Shown here in pieces: positions 18,773 to 27,985 of a stretch of DNA of 64,000 nt. The notes under the pieces are model-generated. The model was not told the origin of the DNA, made no database searches, and saw only the letters and a program-made list of their open reading frames with translations. Both the position numbers and the translations under genes were made by a program. Source of the stretch: Thermophagus xiamenensis. Its GTDB lineage: Bacteria > Bacteroidota > Bacteroidia > Bacteroidales > Marinilabiliaceae. The DNA lies in assembly GCF_900112795.1 (NCBI RefSeq), contig NZ_FONA01000014.1, forward strand, positions 1-64,000, in the 5' to 3' direction. Position 1 is the stretch's first letter. Each line of letters starts with the position of its first letter.

Positions 18773-19043
18773 GTTTCTTTCCAATTTTTTCTATTGTTGT
18801 TTCCTGTTTTTCCCCGGTAATTTTGATGGTCTCATTTGAGGCAATAATTACCGGGGTTAAAATTATATTTCTTTAGTTATCCGTTTTAATTATTAATTGT
18901 TTTACAAAATTTTAACAATCGTTTTAGCTCTCTTTCTTTTTGCTATGTTAGATTTGTCAGCCTAAAATTCATCAAATTACGCTTTGTTTAAAATTACATT
19001 GCATGGTGGTGGTATGGTTTTAGTAATTTAAAATAGGAAAAGA

Positions 19044-20312
19044 ATGAGATACCAGATGATGTTTTTGTGGGTATTATTATTGTTTGTTGTTGGCACTGAT
19101 TGGTTACTTTGGAAGCATTGGAAGAATTCTGGAATTTCAAATAAAAATGCACTAAATAATTGGATTAAGATTATTGCATTTATTATAAGTCCTATTGTTT
19201 TTTTGAGTGGCTTCTTTATTTTTGGAAAAACAATTCCTAATGCCCAAAGTTATCATTCTTTTAATGCTTTTAGCTATTTTCTGGCGACATTTCTTTTGGT
19301 TTATCTTCCAAAATTTATCTATCTGTTGGTTATTGGAATCGGAGAGCTAATGGGTTTATTTGTTAGTCGAAAAGCCAATACTCATACCAAGCGACATTAT
19401 CCATCCATTACAAGGGCTAGATTTTTAAGTCAGTTAGGAATTATTTTGGCAACAGCGCCTTTTGTGACGATTCTTTTTGGTGTTCTTAAAGGACGTTTTG
19501 CTTTTTATGCCCGGCCTGTAAAGCTTTCTTTTCCCAATCTTCCTGCCGCGTTTAACAATTTGCGTATCGTGCAAATTTCCGATTTGCATTTGGGGAGTTT
19601 TGGCAATAATAGGAAAGCACTTCTTGAGGCTATTGACTTAATTAATGCTCAACAGCCTGATATGGTAGTTTTTACTGGTGATCTTGTTAATAATTTTGCC
19701 GGTGAAACCGATGGGTGGGAAAATATTTTGAGAGGTATTAATGCTCCTTTGGGTAAATATGCAATATTAGGAAATCATGATTACGGAGACTATAGCTCAT
19801 GGCCGTCGCCGGAGATGAAACAAGCCAATTTTCAGGGAATTTTGTCTGCATTTGAACGTTTTGGATTCAAGCTGTTGAGGAACGAGTCTGTTTTAATTGA
19901 AAAGGGAGGCGAAAGTTTTGTTTTAAGTGGTGTGGAAAATTGGGGGCGACCGCCCTTCCCGCAATATGGTGATTTGGAGAAAGCATGGTCGAACGCCAGG
20001 AAGGCATCCTTTAAATTGTTGCTTTCGCATGACCCTGACCACTGGGATGCTGAAGTTGTTGGTAAAAAGAATTATGACCTTACGCTTTCGGGTCATACCC
20101 ATGGCATGCAATTCGGTGTGGAGTTGGGAAAATTTTCCTGGAGCCCCGCCAAGTATAGGTTTAAACGGTGGGCAGGTCTTTATCGCGAGGGTAAGCAATT
20201 TTTGTATGTTAACCGTGGATTAGGTTATCTGGGTATGCCTGCGCGGGTAGGAATGCCACCAGAGATTACTGTTTTTGAGTTGCATCGGGGACCATTAATG
20301 GGTGAAGGCTAG
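19044..20312 (+). CDS. membrane-anchored metallophosphoesterase
   Basis: A 422-residue protein. The N-terminus has about four transmembrane segments (5-22, 42-62, 75-105 and 130-147). A calcineurin-like phosphoesterase domain follows, with all metal motifs: Asp180/His182 (ISDLHLGSFG), FTGDLVNN, LGNHDYGD, LLSHDPDHW and SGHTHGMQFG. The layout matches YaeI/YkuE-like and LpxG-like membrane phosphohydrolases; a role in lipid A or lipid diphosphate hydrolysis is possible but unproven. It is convergent with the next gene, 20 bases away. Confidence 0.9.
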   Translation: MRYQMMFLWVLLLFVVGTDWLLWKHWKNSGISNKNALNNWIKIIAFIISPIVFLSGFFIFGKTIPNAQSYHSFNAFSYFLATFLLVYLPKFIYLLVIGIGELMGLFVSRKANTHTKRHYPSITRARFLSQLGIILATAPFVTILFGVLKGRFAFYARPVKLSFPNLPAAFNNLRIVQISDLHLGSFGNNRKALLEAIDLINAQQPDMVVFTGDLVNNFAGETDGWENILRGINAPLGKYAILGNHDYGDYSSWPSPEMKQANFQGILSAFERFGFKLLRNESVLIEKGGESFVLSGVENWGRPPFPQYGDLEKAWSNARKASFKLLLSHDPDHWDAEVVGKKNYDLTLSGHTHGMQFGVELGKFSWSPAKYRFKRWAGLYREGKQFLYVNRGLGYLGMPARVGMPPEITVFELHRGPLMGEG

Positions 20313-20332
20313 TCGCCTGAACAATTTAGGAT

Positions 20333-23293
20333 TTATTTTTTTCCAACCAGAAAATTGTTAAAACTGGTTGAAATTATCACCTCATGAAACAATGAATTGT
20401 CTACTTCCCTAAATCCTCCCCTGTACCCGATGGTGAACGGAAGAATAAACCGAAAGGCGTGAAGGTCACTTAACAATTCAATTCCTGTTGAGGTATAGGT
20501 GTTAGAATATCTGTAAATTGTTTTTGAATCTTTTTCCTGCAGTTGGTATTTTGCCACGGCCAAATCGAAAAACAGATGCAGCCGGAAACGTTTAATGTAT
20601 AAAACGCCCGGAAGTGACCAATCGGGATTCCAGAGAGGCATTTGGTAGGTACCATTAAAAATATACATTTCATCATTGTAAATACTATTATATCCCCGTG
20701 GCATATCTAAAAGGTCGTTAAATTTTAAATAAGTTAGATAGTTCGATTCTGAACTGATGGTATCACCGCCAATTTTCTTTTGCCACTGATTATCCACCAC
20801 CAATGAGTGATGCTTCCCAATACCCGGGAAATAGAGCCGACTGCTAATGCCGTAATTTTCTCCGGCGTTGTAGTTGCCCCAGGGGGTATGTCGGTAAAGA
20901 AGACTAACACTTTGTCCAAAGCGGGTATTTACATCTCTGTTGGTTCCCCTCAACTTATTGTGGAAATAAAGTGAATATTCCATTCCCCGGTAGTTGATAT
21001 CCGGTAATTTTATCAGATTTTTATCGGTGGGGGTTGAAAAGTTCACCAAATAGGTATATATGTTTTGAATATAGTTTTGGTTGCTAATACTCTGCGATTC
21101 CAGTTGTGTTTCAACCTGGAAATAACGTTGCCATTTGCCGCGACTTAGGTACAAAGGAATTTTCGCACCTACTTCTATGTTAAGATGTTTTTCCTTTCCT
21201 AACTGGTCTATTGTATAGAAACCATTATTGATTTGGTATTGATTACTGAATGTTTCCTTATAGTCGCCCCATTTAATATCAAAATCTATTATGGGGAACC
21301 AGCCGCGCCAGGAAAATCCTACATGGTATTTTTCGTAGCTCTTGGAGTTGGCTGCGTTATAACCTGCGGTAACAATGGCAGTACCTAAAAGATTTTGACT
21401 CATTAACGAAATGCCGGGATATATTTCAGAATCATCTATGTTTACGTATGCCGGGGCCCAGGAATGTATATTTAAAAGGTTCCATTTACTGTAAGATTTT
21501 ATTTCCGGTGTTTTATGGATGGAATATTCTGTGTCTCTTTTCTCTTGTTTTGTTAATTGTTTTACAAGAGGGTTGGTCAAGTCTGCCGGCTTAACCTCAG
21601 TTTCCCAGGATTGTTGGGCAGGAATTTTTACCAGTCGGTAACCTTTGGCTGAATAATCACAATATAAGAGGGTGTCTTTGTTTAAAATAGCCGGATAGGT
21701 AGCCCCGAAACGGGATTGGGTTACTTGTGTCGTTTTACCGGTTAGAGTAGAAAGACGAAAAATTTCTTCGGAATTTGGTATTGAAGCTGTAAACCATACA
21801 TAATCACCTTTTTTGGTGGGATATTTGGGCTCATCAAATGATGGGTTGCGAAGTGTTTTCCATGTGTCGTTTTTTGTGTTGAGCGTAGCTATGCTTTTGC
21901 CTGAGTTTGTAAAAAGAACCATCACCAATTCATCTTGTTTGTCGGTCCAGGAAGGATGCATGGGAAAAGCATTTTCTGGTGTCGCAATTTTTTTTATGGT
22001 TTCGCCTGAGGGAATATCAATAAGCGAAATGAAGAACCGGTAGTTGGTAGTACATTCTACAACTGCCAAAGTATCCGAATAAGACGAAAGGGTAGGCGAG
22101 AAGTATCGTGATTTGGCGGTTAGATTTTTTGTTTTACCCTCTATACGGTCAAATAACCTGACAATGGAATAGTCGGCATTTTCCCATCGGATGTGAGGTT
22201 GCAGTTCGGTCCAGGCAATCCACCGTTCATTGGCAGTGATGGGATCACTGTTTCGAAATCCTGTATAAACTATGTTTTTTTTATCCCCATTGGGCAAAAT
22301 TTGTACAATTCTAGTGCGTTGCCCCGGTCCGTCAATTTGAGCAAAAACTTCATCCCGTGCGGTAACAACGGGATATTCTATAGTTGTATAATCATCATCC
22401 CCTTTAGCGATAATCCGGTATTTTGAAGAAGTTAAGTTCAAATCATAATTTCGCCATTCTGTCGTTAAGCTGTCAAAAACAGCGTTATAAAGCAGGCGTT
22501 GATTGCGGAAACCCGTTTTTCTTATAGCTTTACGAAAAGGAGTTAACGACCAACTGTTGCGGCCAGTATTGTCAAGAACGTCTGACCAGAGATCTGCACC
22601 ATAACGTCGTCGAACTTCGGCCGTAAAATGATAACCTAATTTATAATAATCAGGAATATAATCTCTATAAGAGCCCAGGTAAGCTTTGTCAAATGAATCA
22701 TATCCGTACTCAATCAGTCTGGCCTTTAATGGTTGAGTAAATACGGGAAGTCTTCCTCTTCCGCTTTTCGACAGGGTTGTTTCCGTAATGACAGCATCGC
22801 CTTCCATAAACCATAGAGGGACATACAAGCCCAGAACTGCCCCGGTAGCTTGCTGCCCCGTGAACCATGACCCAAATTTGGTAAATCCTTGCCTTAACTT
22901 ATCGATTTGTACAACATGACGATATTCATGGATGGCCAGTTGTTCAAGCCAGTCTGTACTGTAATTTTCCTGGTCGGGTGTAGGATATAATTCAATTCGG
23001 CGGGGTGCCCACGACACAAAACCGTTGCTATAGGCGGACCGACCGTGAATTAAAATGTTAATTTTTCTCGGACGATGGTGTAGCAATGCCTCTACTTTGG
23101 GAGCAATGCTATCCAAATAAAAACTTAAATCCAATGCTGCCCGGGAAAACTCTTCTGGAAATACCAACCTGAAACGGTCGGTGTTGATTTGTTTCCATTT
23201 GATTGATGCAGGGTCGGTGCCTGATGTATAGTATTGACCAAAAATCGGTAACGTTGAAAAAAGTAAGATGACAGCCACCGGGAGTTTTTGCAT
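20333..23293 (-). CDS. HExxH peptidase-like / beta-propeller outer membrane protein
   Basis: About 986 residues from the ATG at 23293 (MQKLPVAVILL), chosen because it begins a good signal peptide; an ATG at 23323 would add ten polar residues. Residues 110-220 resemble a peptidase MA-type metalloprotease, with HEYRH at 132-136 and a downstream WFMEGDAVITET that could give the third zinc ligand. A TolB/PD40-like beta-propeller follows (about 290-560). The last 400 residues are beta-strand-rich with a terminal aromatic pattern, like a surface-antigen barrel. It is probably an outer membrane protein. The substrate is unknown. Confidence 0.72.
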   Translation of the reverse strand: MQKLPVAVILLFSTLPIFGQYYTSGTDPASIKWKQINTDRFRLVFPEEFSRAALDLSFYLDSIAPKVEALLHHRPRKINILIHGRSAYSNGFVSWAPRRIELYPTPDQENYSTDWLEQLAIHEYRHVVQIDKLRQGFTKFGSWFTGQQATGAVLGLYVPLWFMEGDAVITETTLSKSGRGRLPVFTQPLKARLIEYGYDSFDKAYLGSYRDYIPDYYKLGYHFTAEVRRRYGADLWSDVLDNTGRNSWSLTPFRKAIRKTGFRNQRLLYNAVFDSLTTEWRNYDLNLTSSKYRIIAKGDDDYTTIEYPVVTARDEVFAQIDGPGQRTRIVQILPNGDKKNIVYTGFRNSDPITANERWIAWTELQPHIRWENADYSIVRLFDRIEGKTKNLTAKSRYFSPTLSSYSDTLAVVECTTNYRFFISLIDIPSGETIKKIATPENAFPMHPSWTDKQDELVMVLFTNSGKSIATLNTKNDTWKTLRNPSFDEPKYPTKKGDYVWFTASIPNSEEIFRLSTLTGKTTQVTQSRFGATYPAILNKDTLLYCDYSAKGYRLVKIPAQQSWETEVKPADLTNPLVKQLTKQEKRDTEYSIHKTPEIKSYSKWNLLNIHSWAPAYVNIDDSEIYPGISLMSQNLLGTAIVTAGYNAANSKSYEKYHVGFSWRGWFPIIDFDIKWGDYKETFSNQYQINNGFYTIDQLGKEKHLNIEVGAKIPLYLSRGKWQRYFQVETQLESQSISNQNYIQNIYTYLVNFSTPTDKNLIKLPDINYRGMEYSLYFHNKLRGTNRDVNTRFGQSVSLLYRHTPWGNYNAGENYGISSRLYFPGIGKHHSLVVDNQWQKKIGGDTISSESNYLTYLKFNDLLDMPRGYNSIYNDEMYIFNGTYQMPLWNPDWSLPGVLYIKRFRLHLFFDLAVAKYQLQEKDSKTIYRYSNTYTSTGIELLSDLHAFRFILPFTIGYRGGFREVDNSLFHEVIISTSFNNFLVGKK

Positions 23294-23323
23294 AATATGT
23301 GTGTTTTTTAAATTCTTAACCAT

Positions 23324-23924
23324 AAAAATCTTTCAAGCTTTAGTTGCGTGGGTTAGTAATTAAAATTTGAACCAGCCGGAAAATAGCATTTCTTTAAAAA
23401 CAACCATGGTCTCTCTTTGCCGTAACAAAAATATGTTAATTCTGTCAGGCGAGGATCATTTGATTAGTGAATTAGATAATAAAAGTATGTACAAACTAAT
23501 TGTTAGCGATAAAGGTTTTCCAATTCCCAATTTTACAGTGTAAAAGTAATTTTTTAAGGGAATTTACAAAACTGGTCATTTTGGTTTTTTTTGGAAAAAG
23601 TTTAAATTATTTCATTTTTTTTTTAAAATGCATAACATTTTGAGCGAGTGTGCGTATTAATGAAATAGGCTTTAATATCTTGAACATTGGAGTTATTCCA
23701 ACTTTCATGGATACTTGGGTACGATTTTCTTGAATATTTTTAAAAATATCCTTCCTTACCCCGGTCATTTTCTTTTTATTGACATTATGAATTAGGTTGT
23801 CAGACCTCTAGGACGTTGAAGCGGATATCAGGTTTAAAGACTTTTTCCACGCTAATGATTAAAACGAATCCCTATCTAATATTTAAATTCCATTTAATCC
23901 ATTAACTTAGAAAATAATGTAGAC
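23324..23924. other. 600-base intergenic region, nothing recognised
   Basis: This divergent spacer is AT-rich with long T and A runs around 23575-23635. No ORF above 40 codons with a plausible start, no hairpin terminator and no copy of the window's repeat families were seen. Confidence 0.4.
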
Positions 23925-25679
23925 ATGAAAACTTCACTTCCACTTTTCAGCTTGTTTTTTCTTTTGCTATTGTGGTGTTGTTCAGACAATGGCGAGGAAA
24001 ATGAACCTGAACCTCAGGCGCCTAAAATAACTATTGTATCACCTGACGATGGGGCCCAATTCCAAAAAGGAGATATAATTTCTTTTAAAATTGAAGCATC
24101 GGATTCAGATGGGGAAATTTTACAGGTTGATCTTTTTTTTAACGGTAATAGTGTGCACTATTGGGAGTCGGAACCATATACGGTTGAATGGGATTCAAAT
24201 GATGATTTGAATATTGGTGAAAACATTATTAAAGCAACAGTAGAGGATAACCAAGGAAAATCTGCATCAGTTTCCATTACTATTTCGATTACAGAGCCTG
24301 CTTATGTTATTAATGGAATTTTGAAATCGGCTGAAACCAATACTTTTCTGGAAAATATTGAGATTCTTTTTGGCGATTTATCCACAACCACCGATGCCGA
24401 GGGAAAATTCTCTTTCGAAACCAATGAAGCAGGATTGGGGACTTTGTCTTCCGACGTTAACGATGATTATATCCCCGTACAATATTCCCGGGAATTTGAA
24501 GGCGATGAGACTTATGATATTTCGTTGATGGCTTATCCCAAAGTGTCGGGAATCAATGCTAAGGGTTCTGATTTTATTAAGGGTGTATCTCTCTTCGACG
24601 CCGGTCCCTGGATGGGGCAGGACCTCTATCCGGAAGCTTTTGAGCAAACTTTCGACCGTCTTGAGGATATGAACGCCAATACCGTGACGGTATTCGACCC
24701 GGTCTTTGTTACTGTGGTGGGAGAAGATTCCGTAGCCATGAGTACATCTGCCAATACCCAATATGACTGGGATATGTTGAGTCAAAGCCAGTATCAAACC
24801 CTTTCGGATGAAGCTTCTGAAAGAAACCTGAATATGATGTATTGGTTTGGCGTATGGCCTCAGGAAGAAGAGCAGCTGGACGGAAAATCATTTAACGAAA
24901 TTGTTTTTAGTGGCCAACAGTTAAGTGACGATTTTTGGGAAGACTGGTTCTCGGAATATTCCAGAATATTGAAAGAATATGCCCAAACCGCTGAATCCAA
25001 AGGGGTGGAATGGATCTCTCTGGGACACGGCCTCTCATATGCTACTGCCCCGGATGCCTTTAGCTCAGAGACACTTTACGAAAGCCATTGGAATGAACTC
25101 ATGAATGAGGTGCGAAGTGTCTATAGCGGGAAAATTGCTTATTTCGGAGTGGCCAGACCCTTTACCGCAATAAATTACGAGGGAAGTTCCGAGTGGCAAT
25201 ATTTTGAAGATGATAGCTATACCGACAGCTTTGTGGCGCTGTTTGATGCCTTTGGCATTGTGGTGTCCAGTGTTACCGAGATTACCAATCCCTCTGTATC
25301 TCAAATTAAGGATGCCATGAACGGCATTTTAAACCATTTCTCAGGATTTAGTAAGCCTTTGATTGTATGGGTGTGGGCACCTTCGGTCGATGGGGCTGCC
25401 AATACCTACGGGCATCTCGAACCGGTACTGGATGTTTCCGTTGCTGCCAATAACTGGAATGTTGATTTTTACGAGCAGGCCGACCTTTATCATGGCATAC
25501 TTCAGGCTGTGAACGAAAGCAGTGTGAATATTCAAGGGGTAATATCGCATGGATATATGTACTACGACCGCTTCACCAAGTATGAACCGAGAGATATGAA
25601 TACCGCCTTTGAAAAGTCTGCTTCGGTAAGAGGTAAACCGGCCGAGGAAATTATCAGATATTGGTTTAATGAGTTTTAA
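23925..25679 (+). CDS. glycosidase-like lipoprotein with Ig-like domain
   Basis: A 584-residue protein with a lipoprotein signal (LLLLWCCSDNG, lipobox Cys near 18-19) and an acidic linker. A bacterial Ig-like domain lies at about 32-115 (SPDDGAQFQKGD, VEDNQGKSASVSITI), a carboxypeptidase-like domain at about 125-205, and a TIM-barrel-like region at about 210-580 with many aromatic residues. The last region resembles glycoside hydrolases of the GH113 type, but the strand that normally carries the acid/base reads WISLGHGLSYA with no glutamate. It is probably surface-exposed. Carbohydrate binding is more secure than hydrolysis. Confidence 0.65.
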   Translation: MKTSLPLFSLFFLLLLWCCSDNGEENEPEPQAPKITIVSPDDGAQFQKGDIISFKIEASDSDGEILQVDLFFNGNSVHYWESEPYTVEWDSNDDLNIGENIIKATVEDNQGKSASVSITISITEPAYVINGILKSAETNTFLENIEILFGDLSTTTDAEGKFSFETNEAGLGTLSSDVNDDYIPVQYSREFEGDETYDISLMAYPKVSGINAKGSDFIKGVSLFDAGPWMGQDLYPEAFEQTFDRLEDMNANTVTVFDPVFVTVVGEDSVAMSTSANTQYDWDMLSQSQYQTLSDEASERNLNMMYWFGVWPQEEEQLDGKSFNEIVFSGQQLSDDFWEDWFSEYSRILKEYAQTAESKGVEWISLGHGLSYATAPDAFSSETLYESHWNELMNEVRSVYSGKIAYFGVARPFTAINYEGSSEWQYFEDDSYTDSFVALFDAFGIVVSSVTEITNPSVSQIKDAMNGILNHFSGFSKPLIVWVWAPSVDGAANTYGHLEPVLDVSVAANNWNVDFYEQADLYHGILQAVNESSVNIQGVISHGYMYYDRFTKYEPRDMNTAFEKSASVRGKPAEEIIRYWFNEF

Positions 25680-25819
25680 CCATCTCGAAAAAGAAATAAC
25701 TCAAGTACAGGCCTTTTATGCTAATGCAGCATTCCGAGAAACATTCCGAATTAAATTTTTTTTAAATAAAAGTTGGTTGTTTAGTGTGTTTATGATAAGG
25801 TGATTTTATTCCCATAGTA

Positions 25820-25866
25820 AGTCCCTTACATTTTCGGATTTCAATGAAATGTAAGGGACTTTTAAT
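25820..25866 (+). terminator. terminator downstream of the lipoprotein gene
   Basis: The inverted repeat AGTCCCTTACAT / ATGTAAGGGACT forms a 12-bp stem, extended by a few further pairs, and is followed by TTTTAATAA. It lies about 140 bases after the stop codon. Confidence 0.8.
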
Positions 25867-25940
25867 AAGTTTCAGGAAGAATGTTGAGATATAAATAAAG
25901 GCTCAATTGTTGTTTTAATTTATTTACGGATTGATTTTTC

Positions 25941-25949
25941 TAAATTTGC
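25941..25949 (+). promoter_or_regulatory. -7 promoter box before the nucleoid protein gene
   Basis: TAAATTTGC matches the Bacteroidota -7 consensus TAnnTTTG exactly, 20 bases before the ATG. No TTG lies at the usual distance upstream. Confidence 0.5.
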
Positions 25950-25967
25950 GGGTAAAAAACATTATAT

Positions 25968-27020
25968 ATGATTGATTATTCGCAGGTCAGAATTGAAAAT
26001 ATGGTAATTCATCACATAGGATGTCGTACCGAGGGAGAACCTATTAAATTTTCCAAAAGTCCGGTGCGGCTTTTTGATGATGAAACAGTTGGTGATATTT
26101 TATTGTCCTATTTTTTTCGGCCTTTTAAAACCGAAGCTTTTTTCAATTTTACCGATGAAAACGAAGAGCCGGAAAATAACCGGATGTTTCAATGGTTATC
26201 CGGTGTTTTCGACAGCCCTGATAAGCTTTATGATACCTCTGTAAAAGTGGCCGAACACCTCTATGAACAATCCAATCATCCCAAAATCAGAGGCGGTGAA
26301 TTTTATATGGTCTATTTCAGCAATTGTGTCGTCGATGGTGAAGTAACCGATGCCATCGGTATTTTTAAAAGTGAAAACAAGGAGACCTATCTGAAAGTAT
26401 ATCTTAAAGACAATACTTTTGAATTGGGGGCTCAGGAAGGAATTAATATCCGCAAGCTGGATAAAGGATGTATTGTCTTTAATACCGAAAAGGAAGCAGG
26501 ATATAAAGTCACTATGGTCGACAATATTAACAAAGGGCAGGAGGCTCGCTTCTGGAAAGATGATTTTTTGGGTCTTATGCCCAGAGAGGATAACTATTAT
26601 TTCACAAAAAACTATCTGAATCTTTGCCGTGACTTCGTCACCGATGTTTTCAACGACGAACATGAAGTTCCAAAGCCCGACCAAATAGACCTGTTAAACC
26701 GTTCCATCGATTTTTTCAATAAGAACGACAGCTTTAAAAAAGATGATTTTGAACAACAAGTGATACGGCATCCCGAAGTGATTGAGGCGTTTAACGATTT
26801 TCGCCAAACGTTTGAAGAAGAAAAGGAACTGCCATTAAACGATAGTTTTGATATTTCAAAAAGTGCTGTTAAAACCGAGAAAAAGTACTTTAAATCTGTT
26901 CTTAAGCTCGACAAAAACTTTCATGTATATGTTCATGGTCGGCGCGACCACATCGAACGGGGATTCGATCCCGAAAAAGGTTTAAATTATTACAAATTAT
27001 ATTTTGAAGTAGAACATTAA
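25968..27020 (+). CDS. nucleoid-associated protein (NdpA/YejK family)
   Basis: A 350-residue protein following the 37-kDa nucleoid-associated protein pattern: an N-terminal VHHIG-type start (MVIHHIGCRTEGEP), a central EFYMVYFSNCVVDGEVTDAIGIFKS, then FWKDDFLGLMPREDNYY and a C-terminal VHGRRDHIERGFDPEKG. These proteins bind DNA or the nucleoid; their exact role is unclear. The length is standard. It is a single gene with its own -7 box, followed by the THX gene. Confidence 0.85.
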   Translation: MIDYSQVRIENMVIHHIGCRTEGEPIKFSKSPVRLFDDETVGDILLSYFFRPFKTEAFFNFTDENEEPENNRMFQWLSGVFDSPDKLYDTSVKVAEHLYEQSNHPKIRGGEFYMVYFSNCVVDGEVTDAIGIFKSENKETYLKVYLKDNTFELGAQEGINIRKLDKGCIVFNTEKEAGYKVTMVDNINKGQEARFWKDDFLGLMPREDNYYFTKNYLNLCRDFVTDVFNDEHEVPKPDQIDLLNRSIDFFNKNDSFKKDDFEQQVIRHPEVIEAFNDFRQTFEEEKELPLNDSFDISKSAVKTEKKYFKSVLKLDKNFHVYVHGRRDHIERGFDPEKGLNYYKLYFEVEH

Positions 27021-27055
27021 GGGCCGTAGAGGTAAGCCTTTCCGACCCTTTTCAT

Positions 27056-27064
27056 TATATTTGC
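27056..27064 (+). promoter_or_regulatory. -7 promoter box before the THX gene
   Basis: TATATTTGC matches TAnnTTTG exactly. Transcription would start near 27070, leaving a 5' leader of about 70 bases before the THX start at 27142. Confidence 0.5.
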
Positions 27065-27141
27065 AGGTGTTGAGTTTTTTTGTATCAACTATTTTTCAAA
27101 GTCGTTAGATTTTAAATTTTTAATTTAAACTTTAATGTATT

Positions 27142-27258
27142 ATGGGAAAAGGTGACAGAAAGACCAGACGCGGTAAATTATTTGCCAAAACTTATGGAAA
27201 CTCAAGGCCTCGGAATAAGAAAAAGGCCAACGCTAAAAACGAAAAAGAGAACGGTTAG
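27142..27258 (+). CDS. 30S ribosomal protein THX
   Basis: A 38-residue, strongly basic protein, MGKGDRKTRRGKLFAKTYG and onward, then SRPRNKKK. The start MGKGD-KT-RGK and the tail pattern YG..RPR.KK are the signature of the bacterial THX (bTHX) family, which sits at the head of the 30S subunit. ATG at 27142, TAG at 27256-27258. The tail AKNEKENG is slightly longer than in the shortest homologues. It has its own -7 box. It is easy to miss because of its size. Confidence 0.88.
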   Translation: MGKGDRKTRRGKLFAKTYGNSRPRNKKKANAKNEKENG

Positions 27259-27268
27259 AACTACAAAG

Positions 27269-27377
27269 GAGGGTGTCTGAAAACTTTTGTTTTTCTATCT
27301 GTTTATTAAATATTTGTGTTGAGCTTTTTAAGTACCACACCACAAACAGTGAAAATACAGATTTTTCAGGCACCCTC
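27269..27377. repeat. 109-bp inverted-repeat (MITE-like) element
   Basis: The ends GAGGGTGTCTGAAAA (27269-27283) and TTTTCAGGCACCCTC (27363-27377) are inverted with 14 of 15 matches, and weaker pairing continues inwards for about 20 bases (CTGTTT / AAACAG). The interior encodes nothing. The termini resemble those of Bacteroidota insertion sequences. No target-site duplication is obvious. It lies 10 bases after the THX stop. Confidence 0.6.
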
Positions 27378-27594
27378 TTTTCGCTTTTATTTGGTATATT
27401 AATTTACAAGGTTTAGGCTTAAGCGTGTTCTTATTTTATTCCTGTTACCGGACTTGTGTCATTTATTAGTGTGATTTATAGAATATACTTTTTTAATGTC
27501 TTATACGTAATTATGGTTGCTGACTTTTCCGCATGCTTATTTTGGTAAAGCATTTAAACAACCCTTATACCCGGAAAGTTAATCATAATAAGAG

Positions 27595-27767
27595 AATGAA
27601 ACGAGCATGACAGCATTTGTCACAAAAGAGAATGTATAAAACTTTTTGTCATGCGAGTTCCATCAGACCAATGAATTAGATGAATTTTATACTGATGAAA
27701 CGAGCATGGCGGCTTTTGCCACAAAAGGACATGTATAAAAGACAAAGGCTGAAGTGCACAGGCAGAA
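27595..27767 (+). repeat. dispersed palindromic repeat, copy 1 (one full unit plus a second truncated unit)
   Basis: Unit one (27595-27694) runs from AATGAAACGAGCATGAC to GTCATGCGAGTTCCAT and on through GACCAATGAATTAGATGAA. The two arms pair. A second unit starts at 27695 (ATGAAACGAGCATGGC), passes through the small hairpin CTTTTGCCACAAAAG, and ends in the tail AAGTGCACAGGCAGAA. The stretch 27684-27767 matches 38704-38787 at 81 of 84 positions by eye. It sits in the gap 27259-27985, which has no gene. Confidence 0.88.
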
Positions 27768-27985
27768 ACAGGAAGTGGCATTTTCCCATTTATCAATTTC
27801 CTGATTTAAGGAAGGATGATTTTCTCTTTTTGAGGTATCAGTTGAGTGCGTAGTGATTTCTTAGAATCTTTAAACTATTTGATTAAGTTGTTTTTGTATA
27901 AAAGATATTTTGTAGCCCAAAAGAATTTTATTGAATGGCACAACAAACACCTAAATAAATTGTTCCTAAATTCAATTTAATTACG

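Noticed and set aside
27259-27985. A transposon with a transposase gene between THX and the M3 peptidase
   Set aside because: The region has repeats and an inverted-repeat element but no ORF long enough for a transposase.
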